A stretch of DNA of 64,000 nucleotides from JANQOH01 sp965243325 (GTDB taxonomy: Bacteria > Pseudomonadota > Alphaproteobacteria > UBA7887): assembly GCA_965243325.1 (NCBI GenBank), contig CBDEUQ010000003.1, positions 992,001 through 1,056,000 of the forward strand, given 5' to 3'. Below the pieces are notes generated by a model. That model had not been told where the DNA came from, did no database searches, and saw nothing but the letters and a program-made list of their open reading frames with translations. A program made the translations under genes and the position numbers. Below are positions 25,231 through 34,283 of this stretch, piece after piece. Every line of letters starts with the position of its first letter. Position 1 is the first letter of the stretch.

Positions 25231-26355
25231 TCAGGCGGCGCCGGCGGGACCTTCCACCGCCTGCTCCATCAGGCGCCCGAGCGCCGCCCGCCAGGCCGCG
25301 CTCTCGCGGCGGGCGCCGCGTGCGCCGCGCGCATCGACCGCGTGCAACGCCGGATCGAAGGGAACGACGACGTCCGGGCGCCGGTCGGCGAGGGCGTAGC
25401 CGATCTGGGCGCGGGACAGCGCCGCGGCGCGCGTCCGCGAATGACTCTGCGCGAGGAGCACGGGGTACTGCGTGCCGAGCAGCGCCAAGCAGCGCGCCGC
25501 CGCGCCGACGCTCTGCAAGGTCGGCTCGAAGAGCAGAATGCGCGTGTCGGCGCGGCGCATGACCTCGAGCCGCACCTCGGGGTCGGACAGGCCGGCGGCG
25601 AAGACCGTGTGGGCGCGGTTGGCCAGCGCTTCCAGCAGCGCGCACGCCGCCGCCGCGGCCGGCGGCGGCGGCAGCGGACCGTCGGCGCGCCAGGCGATCA
25701 GCGAAATGCCGTCCGCCGCCGCGGCGCTCGCGCCGTCGACGAGGTCGCCGTCGACCGCCGGCGCGGCGGCGAGGGCGTCGAGCAGGGCGGGCAGACCGTC
25801 CGCGGCGGGCACGCCGAACAGGCCGGCAAGCTTGTTCGACGCCGGGTCGAGGTCGACCACGGCGGCGCTGCGGCCGTGCGCCGCGGCGGCGCGCGCCAGG
25901 GCGGCGGTCACGGTCGACACGCCGCTGCCGGCGCTGCCGGACACCGCGACCACGCGACCGGCACGGGTGCGTTCCGGCAGCCCGTCGAGGATCGCCGCGC
26001 ACGCCTCGCGCACGGCGGCCGGCGAGACCGGCTTGACGAGATAGTCGGCGGCGCCGCGCGCGAGCAGCGTGCGGGCGACGTCTGCGGTGTCGGCGGAGCC
26101 GACGAAGACCAGCGCCGTTCCGGGCGCGCATACCGAGGCGACCTCGGCGGCGGCGGCCAGAGGGTCCGGCGTGTCGTCGAGATCGACGAGGACCAGCGGC
26201 GAGGACGGCTCCGTCGCCAGCGCTTGCAGGGCCGCGGCGAAGCGCCCGCGACGCACCCGGAAGTCGCGCCCCTCGAGCCCGCGGAGCAGCGCCCGTTCGG
26301 TCCGCGGGTCGGCCGCGAACGCCCGCCCGCGAGCGCCGTCCGATGTCGCCGCCAT
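25231..26355 (-). CDS. TadZ/CpaE-type pilus localisation ATPase, copy 2
   Basis: The 374-aa protein has the same two-domain plan as copy 1: a receiver-like domain (PLVLVDLDDTPDPLAAA, ADYLVKPVSPAAVREA) and a MinD-like domain with deviant Walker A VSGSAGSGVSTVTAALAR, followed by VVDLDPASNK. It is clearly paralogous to copy 1 but strongly diverged, including ALLDALAAAPAVDGDLVDG in the region that in CpaE contacts partners. It follows the small lipoprotein gene and precedes the LysR insertion. Two TadZ genes in one locus may give two assembly sites or a heterodimer. Confidence 0.85.
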   Translation of the reverse strand: MAATSDGARGRAFAADPRTERALLRGLEGRDFRVRRGRFAAALQALATEPSSPLVLVDLDDTPDPLAAAAEVASVCAPGTALVFVGSADTADVARTLLARGAADYLVKPVSPAAVREACAAILDGLPERTRAGRVVAVSGSAGSGVSTVTAALARAAAAHGRSAAVVDLDPASNKLAGLFGVPAADGLPALLDALAAAPAVDGDLVDGASAAAADGISLIAWRADGPLPPPPAAAAACALLEALANRAHTVFAAGLSDPEVRLEVMRRADTRILLFEPTLQSVGAAARCLALLGTQYPVLLAQSHSRTRAAALSRAQIGYALADRRPDVVVPFDPALHAVDARGARGARRESAAWRAALGRLMEQAVEGPAGAA

Positions 26356-26388
26356 AGCCGGATGCGGGGCCGGGCGCGGAGCGGCGCG

Positions 26389-26793
26389 TCAGCCGCCCGC
26401 GGCGCCCTGGGCGGTGGCCGAAATCGGCGGCAGATCGCGGACGGCGTCGCCCACCCAACGCCGGTATGCGTTCGATATCGCGCCGCGGACGGCTGGGAGG
26501 CGCGCCGGGTCGGGGCAGAGAAGGGCGCGCACGGCGTACGCCGGCACCGCCGCGCAGGCGTGCTGCGCCTCCTGCAGGGCGCCGTAGCGGACGAGGACCG
26601 CCGCGGTTTCGGCATCCGACGCGGAACCGGACTGCGAGAAATACTCGTGCCGCTCCGCCAGCCGCGGCGCACAGCCGGCGGCGACGCCGGCCGCCAGCAC
26701 CGCCGCGGCCAGCGCCGGACACAGGACCGGCCGAAGAGCCGGACACAGGGTCGGACGCCGGGCCGGACGCTGGGAAGGACGAAGGCTCGGCAT
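26389..26793 (-). CDS. small lipoprotein in CpaD position
   Basis: The 134-aa product has an Arg/Pro-rich start, a hydrophobic stretch and a lipobox-like AAGC near residue 42, so it is probably an outer-membrane lipoprotein. In Tad loci the gene after the secretin usually encodes CpaD/RcpB, which helps the secretin assemble; I infer that role from position only, since the sequence is short and I see no CpaD motif. The first 30 codons contain an imperfect ~12-bp tandem repeat (26725-26785), which may reflect slippage. ATG 26793 was chosen because it follows GGGAGCGCC and removes a non-signal extension. Confidence 0.5.
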   Translation of the reverse strand: MPSLRPSQRPARRPTLCPALRPVLCPALAAAVLAAGVAAGCAPRLAERHEYFSQSGSASDAETAAVLVRYGALQEAQHACAAVPAYAVRALLCPDPARLPAVRGAISNAYRRWVGDAVRDLPPISATAQGAAGG

Positions 26794-26827
26794 GAGGCGC
26801 TCCCGGGGCGGCGGATGAGAGACGAGC

Positions 26828-29032
26828 CTAGTAATGATAGCCTTCCGCGCGCCGGGTCGCCAGCGGTCCGCCGCCGTCATCGTCGACGCGCGCCGCGGAC
26901 GGTCCGGTCAGCCGCGCGGTGACGACCACGATCAGCTCGAGCTCGTCGCTGCGCACCGCGGTATGGCCGAACAGCGCGCCGACGCCCGGCACATCCTTGA
27001 GGACGGGCAGCCCGGACTCCACCGTGTTGGACGCGTTGCGGAACAGCCCCGCGATCACGATCGACTCGCCGTCGCCCACTTCCACCGTGGTTTCGGCCCG
27101 GCGCACGTTGATGACCGGAATGTCCACGCCAACGAGCTGCACCGAGCGGTTCAGCGACGGCTCGGACACCTCGGGGCGCACGGTCAGCACGATCCGTCCA
27201 TTGTCGAGGACCGTCGGCACGAAGTCGAGCAGAACGCCGTATTTCTTGTATTCGAAGATGATCACGCCGTCCTCGAACCCGGTCGGCAGCGGATACTCGC
27301 CACCGGAAAAGACGGACGCGGTCTCGCCGGTGACCGCGGTCACGTTCGGCCGGGCCAGCACGTTGGCCAGCCCCGCCGTCGCCAGCGCGTCGATCATGGC
27401 GGAAATGCGGACCTGCCCGAGACCGCCGAAGTCGAGCCTGTCGGAGAGCTCGAAGGAGGCCGCCGGCGTGCCGTCGACGATCGCGATTTCGGATTGCCCC
27501 GGAACCGGCGTCGACCAGAGGCGCCCGAGGCGAAAGCGAAACGCCGCGCCCTCGAGCGAGCCGAACGCCTCCCAGTTGATCCCGAGATCCTCGGTCACCG
27601 AGCGGTGGACCTCGGCGATCTGGACTTCGAGGTTGACCTGCTGCGGCGCCGCGATGCGCAGCTCGTTTTCCACCGCCACGCCCTCGGGCAGCGCGGCGGC
27701 GGCGACGCGCATGGCGCGGTCGGCGGCCTCGGCGGACGCGACCTCGCCGTTCAGCGCCACGCCGCGGTGCAGGTGCCGGGCGCGGACTCCGGCGAGACCG
27801 GTGTCAGCGTTCAGGGCGGCGGTCAGCGGATCGAGGTCGAGCACCACGGACACCACCCGCTCGCGCGCCCGCTCGTCGTCCGCCAGCACGACGACCGTCG
27901 TGCGGCCGATGCTGCGGCCGATGACGTAGAGCACGTCGGGTGTCAGCAACTGCACGTCGGCGACCTCCGGCGCGGCGACGAGCACCGCCGTCGCCTCGCC
28001 GTCGAGATGGAGACGGCGGCTCTGTCCGAGCGGCACGACCAGAACCCCGGGCGCCGCGGCGCGGGCCGCCGGTCGCCGAGGCGCCGGGTCCCCGGCCGTC
28101 GCCGGGGCGTCGCCGCCGACGGGCGGCCCCGGCTCGCCGACGAGCAGCGCCCGGGGAGGCAGCGCCTCGGCGACCGGTGGCCCGGCGACCGGCGGCCCGG
28201 CGAAACCGAGCGCGAAGCCGCGCGTCGGCGGCGGCGGACCGGCGCGAAGCGGTGGCAGCGCCGGCGCCGCAAGTGCCGGAAGGTGCAGCGCGAGGCCGCG
28301 GGCAAGGCGGCGCGCGGCGCGCCGGCGGGCGTCGTCACGGGTGCGCGCGGCGTCGATGGCGCGGACGAGCTCGGTGCCGTCGCCGTCGGCCCAGTCCGAC
28401 TCGGCGCGGGCGGCGTACAGCTCGGCCGCCTCGTCGGTCCGCCCGGACGCGGCGAGCGCGCGCACGAGGTTCGCCGCGATGCGGGGATGGTCCGCCGAAA
28501 TCCGAACCGCCTCGATGCCGCGGGCCGCCGCGGCCTCCCAGTCGCCGTCCAGCGCGGCGGCGACGGCGAGGCCGTTCAACGCCCACGCCGCGGTCGCCGG
28601 GCTGGCGGCGTCGGCGGCGGCGGCGAAGTGTTCGCGCGCGCCGTCCGTTCCGCCGCGCGCGAGCGCCGCCCGCCCGGCGCCGAGGCGCGCCGCGGCGCCA
28701 AGCTCCGACTTGGCCTCGGCGCGCTCCGCAGCTTGCACGAAATATCGTTCGGCGGCTTCGAAATCGTCGTCGTGGAAGGCGATGTAGCCGAGGCCGAGAT
28801 ACGGCTCCGGCGCGCCGCCGAACCGCTCCGCGAGCGAGCGGTAGAGCCGCCGCGCGGCGTCGGGCTGTCCGCCGGCGAGCGCCGCAGCGGCCACCGGCAG
28901 CGCGTCGCGGAGCGCCGCGCCGCCCTGGCGGGCGTCCCCGGCGTCGTCGGGGCGGCCGGCGCACGACGCGAGAACGAGCAGCGCCGCCGCCGCGGCGGCG
29001 CGCGAAATACAGGCGACTGCGGCTGGCAGCAT
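26828..29032 (-). CDS. cpaC: lipoprotein fusing a TadD-like TPR domain to a CpaC/RcpA secretin
   Basis: The 734-aa protein begins with a lipoprotein signal (lipobox LASC, Cys24). Residues ~40-220 are TPR-like helices (GAPEPYLGLGYIAFHDDDFE, AERYFVQAA, AAWALNGLAVAAALDGDWEA) resembling the separate pilotin-like TadD. A Pro-rich linker (~250-330) follows, then the pilus-secretin N-domain (LLTPDVLYVIGRSIGRTTVV), a BON-like segment and the outer-membrane secretin domain (NLEVQIAEVHRSVTEDLGIN, VLARPNVTAVTGETASVFSG, VEVGDGESIVIAGLFRN). The frame is uninterrupted. Normally secretin and TadD are two genes, so this looks like a genuine fusion that delivers the secretin with its own pilotin domain. Confidence 0.8.
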   Translation of the reverse strand: MLPAAVACISRAAAAAALLVLASCAGRPDDAGDARQGGAALRDALPVAAAALAGGQPDAARRLYRSLAERFGGAPEPYLGLGYIAFHDDDFEAAERYFVQAAERAEAKSELGAAARLGAGRAALARGGTDGAREHFAAAADAASPATAAWALNGLAVAAALDGDWEAAAARGIEAVRISADHPRIAANLVRALAASGRTDEAAELYAARAESDWADGDGTELVRAIDAARTRDDARRRAARRLARGLALHLPALAAPALPPLRAGPPPPTRGFALGFAGPPVAGPPVAEALPPRALLVGEPGPPVGGDAPATAGDPAPRRPAARAAAPGVLVVPLGQSRRLHLDGEATAVLVAAPEVADVQLLTPDVLYVIGRSIGRTTVVVLADDERARERVVSVVLDLDPLTAALNADTGLAGVRARHLHRGVALNGEVASAEAADRAMRVAAAALPEGVAVENELRIAAPQQVNLEVQIAEVHRSVTEDLGINWEAFGSLEGAAFRFRLGRLWSTPVPGQSEIAIVDGTPAASFELSDRLDFGGLGQVRISAMIDALATAGLANVLARPNVTAVTGETASVFSGGEYPLPTGFEDGVIIFEYKKYGVLLDFVPTVLDNGRIVLTVRPEVSEPSLNRSVQLVGVDIPVINVRRAETTVEVGDGESIVIAGLFRNASNTVESGLPVLKDVPGVGALFGHTAVRSDELELIVVVTARLTGPSAARVDDDGGGPLATRRAEGYHY

Positions 29033-29118
29033 CCGCACCACTGACGTCCCGAACAGAGTGACGCTACCCGAGTCAACTAGCGCATTCCCGCGGTCCGCCC
29101 ACCGCGCCGGCCGGCGAG

Positions 29119-30180
29119 TCAGCCGCAGTCGACCACCTCGATCGGCCAGGCCGCGTTGCGGGCGGTCCAGGCGGCGCGCAGCGCGTCCGCGGTTTCGCCG
29201 CTCCGCGCCTCGATCGCCCAGGCGTCGACCGGCTTCCACTCGACGGCGCGTTCGACGGCGTAACCGAGGCTTCTCAGCGCCTCGGCGCGCCGCTGACCGT
29301 TCGCCGCGACCCGGAACACGCCGAGCGACACGCCGTTCGCAAGCGCGCCGGCGCCGATGACCCCCACGTCGCCGACGCCGCGGCCGCGAATTTCGCGCGC
29401 CAGGGCGGCGGCGGCGGCGCGGCTCGCCAGCGGCGCGATGTAGAACCGGTAGTGCGCGACCGACCGCGGCCGCGCGCGGACGTCCACGGCGGTCGCGCCG
29501 CGTTCGCGCAGCCACGCTGCGGCCGCGGCGGCCGCGGCGGCGTCCCCGATGCCCTCGGCGACGATGCAGGATCCGTCTCGCGACGGGCTCGCGACCATCT
29601 CCAGCGCCGCCGGCGACACGCCGCCGGTGGCGTCCAGCTCGCCGGCGCGCTCCCTGGAGCGATGCGCGAGATGGGCGTAGACCTCGCCGAGATTTTCGTG
29701 CGCCGCGGCGAAATCCGGCCAGCGTTCCAGCGTCGCGAGCAGCACGTCGCGCGCGCGGTCGAGCCGGCCCTCGGCGCCGTACAGCACGGCGAGATTGTTC
29801 CAGACCTCCGGAATGTCGGGGGCGTCGCGCCGGAGGTCTTCCATGACCGCGACGGCCTCGCGCCCGCGGTCTTCGCGCGCCAGCAGAATGCCGTGCAGGA
29901 GCCGCACGTACGGGCGTTCCGGCTCGCGTTCGAGCAACGGTGCGAGCGCGGCGCGCGCATCCGCGTCGCGCCCCTCGAGCACCAGAGAGAGGATCGCCGC
30001 GACATCGTCGGGAACCTCGCCCGCCGCGGCGGGCGTCGACAGAAGCGGCACGAGGAGCAGCAGCGCGATGCACGCCCGCAACGCGCGCCCGCCGCATCCC
30101 GAACGCGCGGCGGGCTCGTTCGAAACGGCGCAGAGAGGGTGCACGAAACCGACTGTACGAGGGGCCCGCCGCGGCCGCAA
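29119..30180 (-). CDS. TPR and SPOR-like domain exported protein
   Basis: The ~353-aa product has a hydrophobic export signal (CIALLLLVPLLSTPAAAG). Two or three TPR repeats follow (PYVRLLHGILLAREDRGREA, PEVWNNLAVLYGAEGRLDRA, FAAAHENLGEVYAHLAHRSR). The C-terminal ~80 residues have the SPOR-like pattern YRFYIAPLASRAAAAALARE then GVSLGVFRVAANGQRRAEAL, which in other proteins binds denuded peptidoglycan. In the Tad locus it may anchor the machine to the cell wall. The annotated start is at the edge of an Arg-rich extension; a GTG start 11-20 codons later would place the signal peptide normally. Confidence 0.7.
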   Translation of the reverse strand: MRPRRAPRTVGFVHPLCAVSNEPAARSGCGGRALRACIALLLLVPLLSTPAAAGEVPDDVAAILSLVLEGRDADARAALAPLLEREPERPYVRLLHGILLAREDRGREAVAVMEDLRRDAPDIPEVWNNLAVLYGAEGRLDRARDVLLATLERWPDFAAAHENLGEVYAHLAHRSRERAGELDATGGVSPAALEMVASPSRDGSCIVAEGIGDAAAAAAAAAWLRERGATAVDVRARPRSVAHYRFYIAPLASRAAAAALAREIRGRGVGDVGVIGAGALANGVSLGVFRVAANGQRRAEALRSLGYAVERAVEWKPVDAWAIEARSGETADALRAAWTARNAAWPIEVVDCG

Positions 30181-30244
30181 CGGGCGGATTCGCCCGCCCG
30201 CGGGGCGCGACGGGTGGGGCGGCGGCGGCCGGCCGGCGGTTGGC

Positions 30245-31891
30245 TCAGGCGTGAACGTCGGCGATCCAACCGGCGATGAGCCGGTTGGAGACGGCGCGGA
30301 TCTCCGTGTGCAGCGCCTCGGCGACCGAGACGATCCGCGCCACGTCCTCCGGATCCCGCGGGTCCGGCGCCGCCGCGCCGCCGGGCCACCCGGCAGCGAC
30401 GCGCAGCGTCGGCCCGATCGTCTCGAGCGCCGCGGCCGCTGTCGCCGCCTGTTCCAGCGCGCTCTGCGGGCGCTCGCCGTGGGCCTCGGCGAAATCCTGG
30501 CCGAGGCGCTCGAGCGCGTGTCCGATCTCCCGCGCCGCTTCCAGGGTGTCGCGCTCGTCGGCGCGCAGGTCGCTGCGTCCGGTCTCGGCCTCGCCGAGCG
30601 TCCAGTCGCCTTCCTTCCCGACGCCCTGCAGGGTCGTCAGCGCCGCCGTCGCGTCGTGCGCGAAGGCGAGACCCAGGCGCACCTGCTCGACCAGCGCGAG
30701 CGGCGTCAACGCCGCCGCGGCGCCGGTTCCGCTCTCGGTCGCGCGGTAGCCGCGGCCGGGCTCCGGGGCCCGGCCGACACGCAGGGACGCCGTGCGCAGG
30801 CCGGCGCGGGTCTGCGCGCCGGTGTCGGCGAGCAGCAGGGCCGCCAGCTCCTCGAGCCACTCCGGCGCGCCCGGCGCCGCCTGCCGCAACTCCTCGCGCA
30901 ATCCGGCGCCGCCGCGGGGATTCTCCAGGCGCGCCAGGGCGCGCACGATTCCCGGACCGCCGGTCTCTCCCAGGCGCCGTCGCACTGCGCCGGAAAGACG
31001 GGCGGCGGCGCGTCCGAGCTCGGCCGTTTCGGTCTCGGGCACGAGGGTCGCCGGGTCGGATCCGAGCTCCAGCATCGCCGGCCGCCCGTCCGCCGCCGCC
31101 GATCTCGCGGCGGCCGCCGCGCGCGGCCTCTCGCGCGCCGCGGCGCGCTCGGCCAGCGCCCGCAGCCAGCGCAGCTCGCCGATGTCGCAGGCGTGAAGCC
31201 GGTAGCTTGCGGCCGGCGCATACGGGGCGCGCCGCGGCGCGCGCGCGCCGAGCGCGCCGCCGAGCCTCATGCCCGCGAGCGCGGCCCGCGTCTCCAGATC
31301 CTGGGTGTTCCAGGCGCGCTCGAACGCGCGCATCGTCCGCGCCGCGGTCGACGGCCGGTCGGCGCCGTCTTCGGCGAGGGCGCGCAGGTGGGCGCGCATG
31401 CCCACGGCGCAGCGCGAAAGCTCGCCGCGCTCCGCGTCGCCGTTCGTCCGATGGCGCTCGCCGGCGTCGAGCCAGCGCTCGCCGGCGTAGTGCGCGGCGG
31501 TCGCCAGCTCCAGGGCCAGGGTCGCGTAACCGGCGATCGCCTCGGGGCGAACCGCGGCGTGAACCTCGCCGCCGAGTTCGTGGCGGACGAGGTAGGTCTC
31601 GCCTTCGGACTCGAGCGAAACGCGCGCGATCCAGGCGCCGGCGGCGCTCCGGCGCTCGATGCCGGCGGCAACGTCTGCGGGTGCGATTCCGACGTCGCGG
31701 ATCAGCCGGGCGGCGAGCGTCTCCACCGGTTCGGGCAGCTGCCGGGGCTGCCGCGCCGCGTCGTCGAGCGCGGCCGCGGTGTCTTCGTGCTCGAGCGCCG
31801 CCCAGTCGAGCGCCGCCTCGCCGTCAAGCCGCCGCCGGACGGCATCGGGAAGGAGCGCCGCGGCGCGGGTGAAAAGCTGGCCGGAACGCAT
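30245..31891 (-). CDS. hypothetical 548-aa protein of the Tad locus
   Basis: A long acidic, Ala/Arg-rich, mostly helical cytoplasmic protein with no signal peptide or membrane segment that I can see and no family I recognise. It begins MRSGQLFTRAAALLPDAVRR. The start lies 5 bp after the cpaB stop, and it is followed by the TPR-SPOR gene, so it is firmly part of the operon. Its size and position suggest a structural or regulatory partner specific to this lineage of Tad systems. Confidence 0.65.
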   Translation of the reverse strand: MRSGQLFTRAAALLPDAVRRRLDGEAALDWAALEHEDTAAALDDAARQPRQLPEPVETLAARLIRDVGIAPADVAAGIERRSAAGAWIARVSLESEGETYLVRHELGGEVHAAVRPEAIAGYATLALELATAAHYAGERWLDAGERHRTNGDAERGELSRCAVGMRAHLRALAEDGADRPSTAARTMRAFERAWNTQDLETRAALAGMRLGGALGARAPRRAPYAPAASYRLHACDIGELRWLRALAERAAARERPRAAAAARSAAADGRPAMLELGSDPATLVPETETAELGRAAARLSGAVRRRLGETGGPGIVRALARLENPRGGAGLREELRQAAPGAPEWLEELAALLLADTGAQTRAGLRTASLRVGRAPEPGRGYRATESGTGAAAALTPLALVEQVRLGLAFAHDATAALTTLQGVGKEGDWTLGEAETGRSDLRADERDTLEAAREIGHALERLGQDFAEAHGERPQSALEQAATAAAALETIGPTLRVAAGWPGGAAAPDPRDPEDVARIVSVAEALHTEIRAVSNRLIAGWIADVHA

Positions 31892-31895
31892 GGCT

Positions 31896-32795
31896 CTAGC
31901 GAGCGAAGGAGATTTCGCTGGCGGCTTCGACGCCGCGAAAGATGCGCACGGTCTTCGGCGGCATCGTGACCGGTTCGGCCGGTGGCGGCGCCGAGACGAC
32001 TTCGGCCTGCGGCGGAAGCAGCAGGTTGGCGAGGTCCACCGCCGCGCGCAGCGGCGGTTCGGGCCCCGCGGCGAGCGGGCGGACGGCGAGCGAAAGCCGG
32101 CCTTCGTGTTCGCCGAGCACCAGACGGTCTCCCTGCGCCGGCGACACCTCGAGGGTCGCCGTGATCATCTCGTCGCGCCGCGGCGCGACGTCGTCCGTCG
32201 CCGCGTCCGCGGCGATCCGGCGGTCGACGGCGACGACGCGGTCGACGGCGACGACGCGAACATCCTCGACGATCGTGCGCGCCAGCGCGCTGCCGCCGAG
32301 GTCGTCGTCATCGAGCTCGGCGGACAGGATCACGTCCACACGGTCGCCGGGGTCGATCAGCCCGGCGTGGCTCGTCGCGGCGCCGACGCGCACGGTGACG
32401 GCGCGTGCGCCGGGCCGCAGCACGGCGGCGAGGAAGCCGCTCTGCTGCGGCCCGACCACCGCCGAGCGCACGAGCACGTCGCCGGCCGCGAGGGTCTCCC
32501 GCACCGCGTGGCCACGCAACGCGTCGGCGTCGTCGGCGGGAAAGTGCGCCGGGCGGAACGCCGTCCGCTCGATCTCGACGGCCCTCAGATCCTCGTCGCC
32601 GAGCAGCGTGCCGACCGACAGGGCGCGCGCCGCGGCGAGAACCGCGACGGTCTCGGGCGGCGGCGGCGCCTCGGCGGCCGCCGGCGCGGCGGCAGTCGCC
32701 GCTTCCGCCGGCGGCGCGGCGTCGCCGGTCAGAAACGACAGCGCGAAGAGAAAGGCGCCGGCCACCGGCAGGACGCAGAACACGACCACACGCAC
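31896..32795 (-). CDS. cpaB: Tad pilus assembly protein CpaB/RcpC
   Basis: The ~299-aa protein has an N-terminal membrane helix (VVVFCVLPVAGAFLFALSF), a Pro/Ala linker, the SAF domain (LAAARALSVGTLLGDEDLRA, RETLAAGDVLVRSAVV) and the following RcpC domain (AVTVRVGAATSHAGLIDPGD, RVDVILSAEL). CpaB is thought to link the secretin to the cell wall and regulate its opening. The start is uncertain: GTG 32795 puts the membrane helix at the N-terminus. An in-frame TTG at 32918 would add 41 residues that overlap the opposing recombinase gene and are less likely. A perfect 18-bp duplication at 32221-32256 encodes VVAVDR twice. Confidence 0.85.
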   Translation of the reverse strand: MRVVVFCVLPVAGAFLFALSFLTGDAAPPAEAATAAAPAAAEAPPPPETVAVLAAARALSVGTLLGDEDLRAVEIERTAFRPAHFPADDADALRGHAVRETLAAGDVLVRSAVVGPQQSGFLAAVLRPGARAVTVRVGAATSHAGLIDPGDRVDVILSAELDDDDLGGSALARTIVEDVRVVAVDRVVAVDRRIAADAATDDVAPRRDEMITATLEVSPAQGDRLVLGEHEGRLSLAVRPLAAGPEPPLRAAVDLANLLLPPQAEVVSAPPPAEPVTMPPKTVRIFRGVEAASEISFAR

Positions 32796-32908
32796 CTTCG
32801 GTGCTAAGCGTCTGAATAAGTGGCGATATTTCTCCGTTTCTATCGCCGTCGGGCGCGAAAGGAAAGCCCATTTCGCACCCCGCCGCAACAGATCGGAGAC
32901 GTATCGCG

Positions 32909-33184
32909 ATGCCGGCAATCCGCCTCACCCAGCGACGGGTCGACGCCCTCAAGCCCCGCCGCAAGGCGCGCAATGTCCGCGACGCCGAACTGAAGGGCTA
33001 CGGCGTCCGCGTGATGCCGTCGGGCTCCAAGCGCTACTTCATCCACACCCAGCACCGGGGACGCCGCGTCTGGAAGACTGTCAGCGATGCGGCGACACTG
33101 AGCGAGGCCGAGGCGCGCGCCCGGGCCAGGGCGATGCTCGCCTCGCTCCGCGACGGCGTCGAGCCCGGAACGGAAGCGATGGAG
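32909..33184 (+). pseudogene. tyrosine recombinase, 5' part, split by IS
   Basis: The first ~92 codons of a P4-type integrase: MPAIRLTQRRVDALKPRRKA, ELKGYGVRVMPSGSKRYFIH and a TLSEAEARARARAMLASLRD helix, which together make the arm-type DNA-binding (DUF4102-like) domain. The gene is then interrupted by the IS110-type element at 33185 and resumes at about 34549 in the same direction. Its start overlaps or nearly meets the opposing cpaB gene, so the island probably inserted at the edge of the Tad locus. Confidence 0.8.
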
Positions 33185-33260
33185 TGGACGCCCCTCCCGA
33201 CGGCATCGCAATGTGCCAAGTTGGCGGTGTCGTAAACGCCAAGAGAGGAAAGGGGCGTCC

Positions 33261-34283
33261 ATGGAACAGGTTAGCATGATCGGGATCGATCTCGCGAAGA
33301 ACAGCTTTCAGCTTCACGGCGCGCGGCCCGATGGATCGGTCGCGTTCCGGAAGAAGCTGAGCCGGGCGAAGGTGCTGGGGTTTCTGGTCTCGCAGCAGCC
33401 CTGCACAGTCGCGATGGAAGCCTGCGGCGGTGCGCACCATTGGGGCCGCGAGATCAGCCGCCTGGGCCATGCGGTGCAGTTGGTTCCGCCGGCCTACGTG
33501 AAGGCTTACGTCAAGCGACAGAAGAACGATGCGGCGGATGCGGAGGCGATCTGCGAGGCAGCATCGCGCCCGACGATGAGTTTTGTGGCTGTGAAGACCG
33601 TCGAGCAGCAGGCCCGGGGCATGCTGTTCCGCACGCGTGATCTCCTGGTACGCCAGCGCACCCAGACCATCAACGCCTTGCGCGGTCATCTGGCGGAGTT
33701 CGGCATCGTTGCTCCCCAGGGTCCGGCCCATGTCGGGCGCTTGGCGTCGGCGCTTGAAGACCCGGACTTGGATCTGCCGGACGCGGTCCACGATCTGGCC
33801 GGCCTTCTGCTGAACCAGATTGCCGGGCTTGGCGAGAAGATCGATGGCCTTGAAGAGGAAATCCGGGCGGTGGCCCGGCAGGACGAGGAGGCGCGCCGTC
33901 TGATGACCGTGCCGGGGATCGGGCCGATCACCGCGATGGCGGTCCAGTCCTTCGCGCCGCCGATGGAGACCTTCCGGCGCGGCCGGGACTTCGCCGCCTG
34001 GCTCGGCCTGGTGCCGCGCCAGCACACGACTGGCGGCAAGCCGCGCCTGGGCAAGATATCGAAGATGGGCCAGCGTGACTTGAGGCGGCTGCTGATCACG
34101 GGCGCCATGGCGGTCGTTCGCTGGGCGGCTCGGCGCGGCAGGACGAACGACCCATGGCTTGCCAGGATGCTGGCGCGCAAACCGCGCATGCTCGTCGCCG
34201 TGGCGCTGGCCAACCGGATGGCGCGCATCGTCTGGGCGCTGATGACGAAGAAGGAGAGCTACCGGGCTCCCGCCGCCGCCTGA
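33261..34283 (+). CDS. IS110/IS1111-family transposase
   Basis: The 340-aa recombinase has the N-terminal RuvC-like DEDD domain (GIDLAKNSFQLHG with the first Asp, VAMEACGGAHHW with Glu, KNDAADAEAI with the Asp pair). The C-terminal transposase_20 domain has the helix-hairpin-helix LMTVPGIGPITAMAV and LVPRQHTTGGKPRLGKISKM. These enzymes move the element using a non-coding RNA that pairs with donor and target DNA. The ATG 33261 follows AGAGAGGAAAGG. The gene appears complete and may be active. Confidence 0.93.
   Translation: MEQVSMIGIDLAKNSFQLHGARPDGSVAFRKKLSRAKVLGFLVSQQPCTVAMEACGGAHHWGREISRLGHAVQLVPPAYVKAYVKRQKNDAADAEAICEAASRPTMSFVAVKTVEQQARGMLFRTRDLLVRQRTQTINALRGHLAEFGIVAPQGPAHVGRLASALEDPDLDLPDAVHDLAGLLLNQIAGLGEKIDGLEEEIRAVARQDEEARRLMTVPGIGPITAMAVQSFAPPMETFRRGRDFAAWLGLVPRQHTTGGKPRLGKISKMGQRDLRRLLITGAMAVVRWAARRGRTNDPWLARMLARKPRMLVAVALANRMARIVWALMTKKESYRAPAAA

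Noticed and set aside
32796..32918. A 41-residue N-terminal extension of CpaB from a TTG codon at 32918.
   Set aside because: It overlaps the opposing recombinase start and would place the membrane helix far from the N-terminus; GTG 32795 fits the family better.
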